From an uncultured Ardenticatenia bacterium (lineage in GTDB: Bacteria > Chloroflexota > Anaerolineae > 4572-78 > NAK82), in the NCBI GenBank assembly GCA_937127125.1, contig CAKZLO010000077.1, forward strand, positions 1 through 54,253: a stretch of DNA of 54,253 nt, written 5' to 3'. Each line of letters begins with the position of its first letter. Position 1 is the stretch's first letter. Both the position numbers and the translations under genes were made by a program. Below, piece after piece: positions 51,969 through 54,253 of this stretch. Under the pieces are notes generated by a model. It saw only the letters and a program-made list of their open reading frames with translations. It made no database searches and had not been told where the DNA came from.

Positions 51969-53417
51969 TCAGGCCACCCGTTCCAATTTAAGCAGGTTTG
52001 TCGTGCCCGGCACTCCCAACGGTGTGCCGGCCAGCACCACAATGACGTCACCAGTGTGCGCCAGCCCATTGCGTTGTACCTCTGCCAGTGCCTGCACACT
52101 TACTCCGGTCAGCTCCTGCAGTGGCGCGCACACCACAGGATTGACACCCCAGCTCAACGACAGTCGCCGCCGTGTGGCAGGACACGGTGTGAGCGCCAAC
52201 ACGGGGGCTGGCGGCCTGTGGCGACACACGCGGCGCGCTGTGCTGCCCGATTGCGTGTAAGTGACAATAGCAGCTGCCTTCAGGTCGCACGCTGCCACAT
52301 ACCCCAACCGCGCGATGGCAGCGTCAACGTCACAGGGTGGGTGCAGCTCGGGTGGGCGAACTACCTCTCCGTTTATCCAAGCTTCTTCGGCGCGTGCAGC
52401 AATGGTGGCCATCGTGGCGACGCATTCGACTGGATATCTGCCTATTGCTGTCTCGCCCGACAGCATCAGCGCATCGGTGCCGTCAAACACTGCGTTGGCA
52501 ACATCAGTGGCCTCCGCACGTGTGGGGTGATCTTGCTCGATCATTGACTCCAACATTTGTGTGGCAGTGATGACCGGCACGGCAGCAGCACGACACTGCG
52601 CGATGATGTGTTTCTGCGCTACCGGCACTTCCTGGAAGCTCATCTCCAACGCCAAATCGCCACGCGCTACCATCACCCCGTAGGCCTCGTGGACGATGGC
52701 ATTCAGGTCGTCCAGTGCGCCTTTCTTCTCGATCTTGGCGATCACCGGGATGTCGCTCTTGTGGTCCTGCAACAGAGTCTTAAGCGCATGCACATCCTCG
52801 ACACACTGAACGAAAGAGAGCGCCAGAAAGTCGATTTCGTGTTCAATCGCAAATGTGACGTCTTCTTTGTCCTTGTCGGTCAATGCCGGTAAGCTCACCC
52901 GAATGCCTGGCAGGTTAATCCCACGACGGCTCGAGATGGTGCCTCCCTCCATCACCACACAGTGAATATCCCGCTCCGGTGTGACGTGCTGCACTTGCAA
53001 CACCACGTCGCCGTCGTCAATCAGCATAAGATCACCCGGATGCACGTCGTCCGCCAGGCCGGGAAAGCTCACCGAGATACGTTGCGCGTTGCCCACCACC
53101 GTTTCAGGCGTGAGCACGATTGTCTGACCGCTCGCCAGGTTGATTTGGCCGTCCGCAACTTCGCCCACGCGGATGCGCGGCCCGCGTAGATCGCCCATGA
53201 TGGCCACGGGAACGTCAAGCTCATCGCTCAGCTGACGGAGCGTGCGAATGACGGCAGCGTGGCTTTCTGGGCTGCCGTGAGAAAAATTAAGGCGGGCCAC
53301 ATCCATACCCGCCAGAATCATGCGGCGCAACACATCTGGCGTGTGACTAGCAGGCCCAATGGTAGCAACGATTTTGGTACGCTTGTGTGGACGTTTCACA
53401 CACCGATGAATCATCAT
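51969..53417 (-). CDS. pyk: Pyruvate kinase
   Basis: A 482-residue glycolytic enzyme that makes pyruvate and ATP from phosphoenolpyruvate. Motifs: TKIVATIGPAS, ARLNFSHGSPE, IMGDLRGPRIRVGE, the active-site Lys block VIAKIEKKGALDDL, VMVARGDLALEM and ITATQMLESMI followed by PTRAEATDVANAVFDGTDA. The A, B and C domains are all there and the length is normal. No extra C-terminal PEP-utilising domain is attached. It is the first gene of a minus-strand unit continuing into glycan synthesis genes, with its own promoter upstream. The start has two adjacent ATGs and a weak ribosome binding site. Confidence 0.96.
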   Translation of the reverse strand: MMIHRCVKRPHKRTKIVATIGPASHTPDVLRRMILAGMDVARLNFSHGSPESHAAVIRTLRQLSDELDVPVAIMGDLRGPRIRVGEVADGQINLASGQTIVLTPETVVGNAQRISVSFPGLADDVHPGDLMLIDDGDVVLQVQHVTPERDIHCVVMEGGTISSRRGINLPGIRVSLPALTDKDKEDVTFAIEHEIDFLALSFVQCVEDVHALKTLLQDHKSDIPVIAKIEKKGALDDLNAIVHEAYGVMVARGDLALEMSFQEVPVAQKHIIAQCRAAAVPVITATQMLESMIEQDHPTRAEATDVANAVFDGTDALMLSGETAIGRYPVECVATMATIAARAEEAWINGEVVRPPELHPPCDVDAAIARLGYVAACDLKAAAIVTYTQSGSTARRVCRHRPPAPVLALTPCPATRRRLSLSWGVNPVVCAPLQELTGVSVQALAEVQRNGLAHTGDVIVVLAGTPLGVPGTTNLLKLERVA

Positions 53418-53475
53418 CTTGGTTCACTTTTCTTTTTAGAATTTTTCAGTGCTTTTATCCGATAACTAGAGGGAG

Positions 53476-53504
53476 ATATTAGTAATAGGGTGGTGCTCTG
53501 TCAA
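53476..53504 (-). promoter_or_regulatory. Promoter of pyk
   Basis: On the minus strand TTGACA (53504-53499), a 17-bp spacer and TAATAT (53481-53476), about 60 bp before the pyk start. The -35 overlaps the 5' edge of the decayed transposase gene on the other strand. Confidence 0.65.
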
Positions 53505-54065
53505 ATTGTGATTGTTCATCGGTTGGGTCTCGGTTACAGGGCGGTGGCGCTGGGGGAGACGAGTGTATATCTGGCGGTGCAGGCGGCAGCGCAGCGTGTG
53601 CCTGGGCCGAGGCGAGCGTGTGTGTTTGAGGGTGTGTGAACCTGTGCGCTGGGGGACGATGTGACCGGTGTGCGGTGTCGGGGGCAGTGGCTTCCGTTGG
53701 GGTTGATGGTGGAGGCGCTGCGGCCTGCCGTGGCGCATGATGCGGATGGCTCGCTGGCTGCCATTGGGGTGGACGCTGCGCAAGCCGTTGCCGACTTGGA
53801 TCAATTGGCCGAGCTCATCCGTAGGCGTCGCCCTGAGCAAAGTGTTGCATTGGCACGCTTCCATCAACGCTACCTGGCGGCTGCGCTATCGCGTGCTGGA
53901 ACGAAAGCCAGCCTGGCGTAGCGCTTGCGCCTGTTGTTTCTGGATCGCTGGAGCCTGTGGCCACGCCTCACCTGTTACTGCACCTGGCGGGGTAGGCATG
54001 GTGAGGCTTGGACGGTCCCCGTAACGCTGCCGAGCGGGCCATTGGTTGCGGCAGGGCTGACCTGA
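53490..54065 (+). pseudogene. Decayed transposase gene (internal deletion, two in-frame stops)
   Basis: One frame reads as a transposase across two stop codons: TGA at 53637-53639 and TAG at 53919-53921. The 5' part (VHRLGLGYRAVALGETSVYLAVQ) looks like a helix-turn-helix. After the first stop, TGVRCRGQWLPLGLMVEAL is a catalytic-core block. From memory of this DDE transposase family, a stretch of 70 or more residues should follow; instead the frame jumps to DGSLAAIGVDAAQAVADLDQLAELIRRRRPE, then RYLAAALSRAGTKASLA-stop-RLRLLFLDRWSLWPRLTCY, where a Tyr codon seems to have become TAG. It ends at TGA 54063-54065 before the usual C-terminal block. It is non-functional. No clean terminal repeats were found. 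Confidence 0.72.
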
Positions 54066-54089
54066 CACCGCTGGTTGTCTGAACTATGC

Positions 54090-54113
54090 CCCATGCCTTG
54101 CTCGAGGCATGGG
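54090..54113. terminator. Hairpin downstream of the transposase remnant
   Basis: CCCATGCCT and AGGCATGGG form a perfect 9-bp stem around a 6-base loop. No T-run follows. It could be an end of the former mobile element or a terminator. Confidence 0.3.
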
Positions 54114-54211
54114 CTCATTCAGGCTCACTAAATGATAAACCATCACGGTTTCGCAACATTCACGTGCCCCATCCCCCCACCCATCCAGCGCCCGTCGGCC
54201 GCCTCAGCCGC

Positions 54212-54240
54212 TTCCATTACAATATCGAATGTGATATAAT
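54212..54240 (+). promoter_or_regulatory. Promoter facing out of the window
   Basis: TTCCAT (54212-54217), a 17-bp spacer and perfect TATAAT (54235-54240). It would serve a plus-strand gene beyond the right edge. The -35 is weak. Confidence 0.45.
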
Positions 54241-54253
54241 AGGAAGTAGAACA

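Overview
The window looks like a chromosomal piece of a member of the Chloroflexota, probably Anaerolineae-like; this is inferred from gene style, as no ribosomal RNA gene is present. The clues are Pro/Thr-rich tandem repeats in surface proteins, secreted proteins ending in short tails of the form (hydrophobic)-LP-x-I-x-R, lamin-tail and PKD domain proteins, and a mix of anaerobic and redox genes. Genes are dense on both strands, and sigma70-like promoters can be read in front of several units.

Left part (1-12.9 kb). The 3' end of a cell-surface protein gene is followed by a minus-strand group: recX, rny, pepF, a small membrane protein gene and a DUF2148 iron-sulfur protein gene. Upstream of recX lies about 430 bp of hairpin-rich, probably non-coding DNA, flanked by divergent promoters. 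Plus-strand genes follow for a methyltransferase, a DUF166 protein, and the NrfH/NrfA pair for respiratory nitrite reduction to ammonium. Then come a DHH phosphoesterase and a divergent oxidative-stress pair, rubrerythrin and thiol peroxidase, sharing a palindrome.

Middle (12.9-32.7 kb). A seven-gene minus-strand operon encodes a molybdenum hydroxylase of the xanthine dehydrogenase/CO dehydrogenase superfamily. Its large subunit is split into two polypeptides, with the FAD, FeS, L, M order of anaerobic nicotinate dehydrogenase. CoxG, cyclase-family and EthD-like proteins flank it. Next come a 1427-residue secreted protein with lamin-tail, degenerate PHP and OB-fold domains, a membrane pentapeptide-repeat protein coupled to a sensor whose kinase core has lost key residues, an EF-G paralogue, a membrane-anchored secreted protein, a metallo-beta-lactamase-fold hydrolase and a glycosidase-like protein.

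Right part (32.7-54.3 kb) is devoted to glycans. A plus-strand operon carries GDP-D-rhamnose synthesis (rmd, gmd), tatD, two glycosyltransferases and a GT-C membrane transferase. It ends in an array of dispersed palindromic repeats, a candidate small RNA and a tRNA-Thr gene. A long minus-strand unit starts with pyruvate kinase and continues through a GT-C protein, a cellulose-synthase-like GT2 enzyme, a sugar dehydrogenase-like propeller with PKD domains, a GH26-like enzyme, a Cys-rich protein and another GT-C protein. A GH113-like enzyme converges on its end. My reading is that this encodes a beta-glycan (perhaps mannan-like) synthesis and trimming system, the best candidate here for an undescribed system. 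The window closes with a decayed transposase gene and an outward-facing promoter.
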